64,000 nt of DNA from Brachypodium distachyon (Eukaryota > Streptophyta > Magnoliopsida > Poales > Poaceae), in the NCBI RefSeq assembly GCF_000005505.3, contig NC_016133.3, positions 6,448,001 to 6,512,000 on the forward strand. Direction: 5' to 3'. Both the position numbers and the translations under genes were made by a program. Below are positions 63,574-64,000 of the stretch, in pieces. Every line of letters begins with the position of its first letter. Position 1 is the first letter of the stretch. Below the pieces are notes generated by a model that was not told where the DNA came from, did no database searches, and saw nothing but the letters and a program-made list of their open reading frames with translations.

Positions 63574-64000
63574 CTGGAAATAAGATAATCACGTGGTAGC
63601 ATCAATATATACAGTGGGTACTAATTAGCATCTTGAGAACTCCTAGCGATCTGTCGCATGTGCAGAATTCAAGCATGGTCGTACTAAACATATGGTCAGA
63701 TGTGTTGTAGTAATTATGCTAAAAGGGTGCAATCTCTCAAGCTATGTACACACTGACAGTAGGGCATACTTACGAAGCACTTTAGAACTACTAAATAGCT
63801 AAATTAGTTCAGTTGGACTTGGAGCTACAGCGAAAGGAGCTTTATCACACTGAATTTCAAGTGCTTACTTGGACAAATTTACTTGGTTAGAGCAGCGTAT
63901 GGGCATTGTGGTTTTCACCGTTGCGCATTCGGGTGGGTGTAATGGGTCGGAGCATCTTAATCTAATCACATCAGTGTTAGTTGGTTAATTATGGAGTACT
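63574..64000. other. right-edge sequence, possibly intron of the candidate gene
   Basis: No other coding is recognised in this AT-rich stretch; it would be intronic if the exon at 63,429-63,573 is real. Confidence 0.3.

Overview
The window is nuclear DNA of a grass, most likely from the Pooideae. Genes have GT-AG introns, some first exons are GC-rich, the spacers are full of Stowaway-type MITEs with CTCCCTCCG ends, and there are tRNA-derived SINEs, Ty3/gypsy and Ty1/copia remnants and LINE tails. The gene spacing suggests a compact genome such as Brachypodium, but the sequence does not prove the species. There is no bacterial-style operon, CRISPR array, intact tRNA gene or rRNA gene.

Left part (1-17.6 kb). 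The first half of an EDR1/CTR1-type Raf-like MAPKKK lies on the minus strand, with its kinase domain beyond the left edge. It is followed by an old LTR remnant, an F-box gene broken by frameshifts (minus strand), a decayed LINE 3' part, and a six-exon bHLH041-like transcription factor (minus strand). The bHLH gene has a 15-nt microexon, a TATA box and an upstream ORF that overlaps its probable start codon.

Middle part (18-47 kb). A tandem array of tiny LTR elements (TRIM/SMART type; one unit is about 292 bp) is split by a 3.48-kb non-autonomous Mutator-like element. That element has about 205-bp terminal inverted repeats, a 9-bp target duplication and PPR-like gene fragments (a Pack-MULE). 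A repeat-rich spacer follows, containing a fold-back element at 27.8-28.5 kb. Next comes the complete 14-exon V-ATPase subunit B gene (487 aa, plus strand). Two further plus-strand genes follow: a CCHC zinc-knuckle/DUF4283-like gene with a repeated C-terminal region, and a full-length eIF4A-like DEAD-box gene that has lost its Q motif, Walker A lysine, and motifs V and VI while staying open.

Right part (47-64 kb). A decayed gypsy polyprotein runs into its long 3' LTR. That LTR contains a solo copia LTR with a clean 5-bp target duplication, and a roughly 555-bp segment duplicated around a 5'-truncated LINE tail. A LINE-like unit with the same tail precedes an intact DUF1618 gene (477 aa, two coding exons). 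A second, truncated copy of the same gypsy LTR lies downstream of that gene in the same orientation. The right edge has CACTA-like repeats and a candidate terminal exon on the minus strand.

The host genes are unrelated housekeeping, signalling and transcription genes and do not form a pathway. The most noteworthy items are the ATPase-dead eIF4A paralogue, the Pack-MULE nested in the TRIM array, and the LINE-associated duplication inside the LTR.
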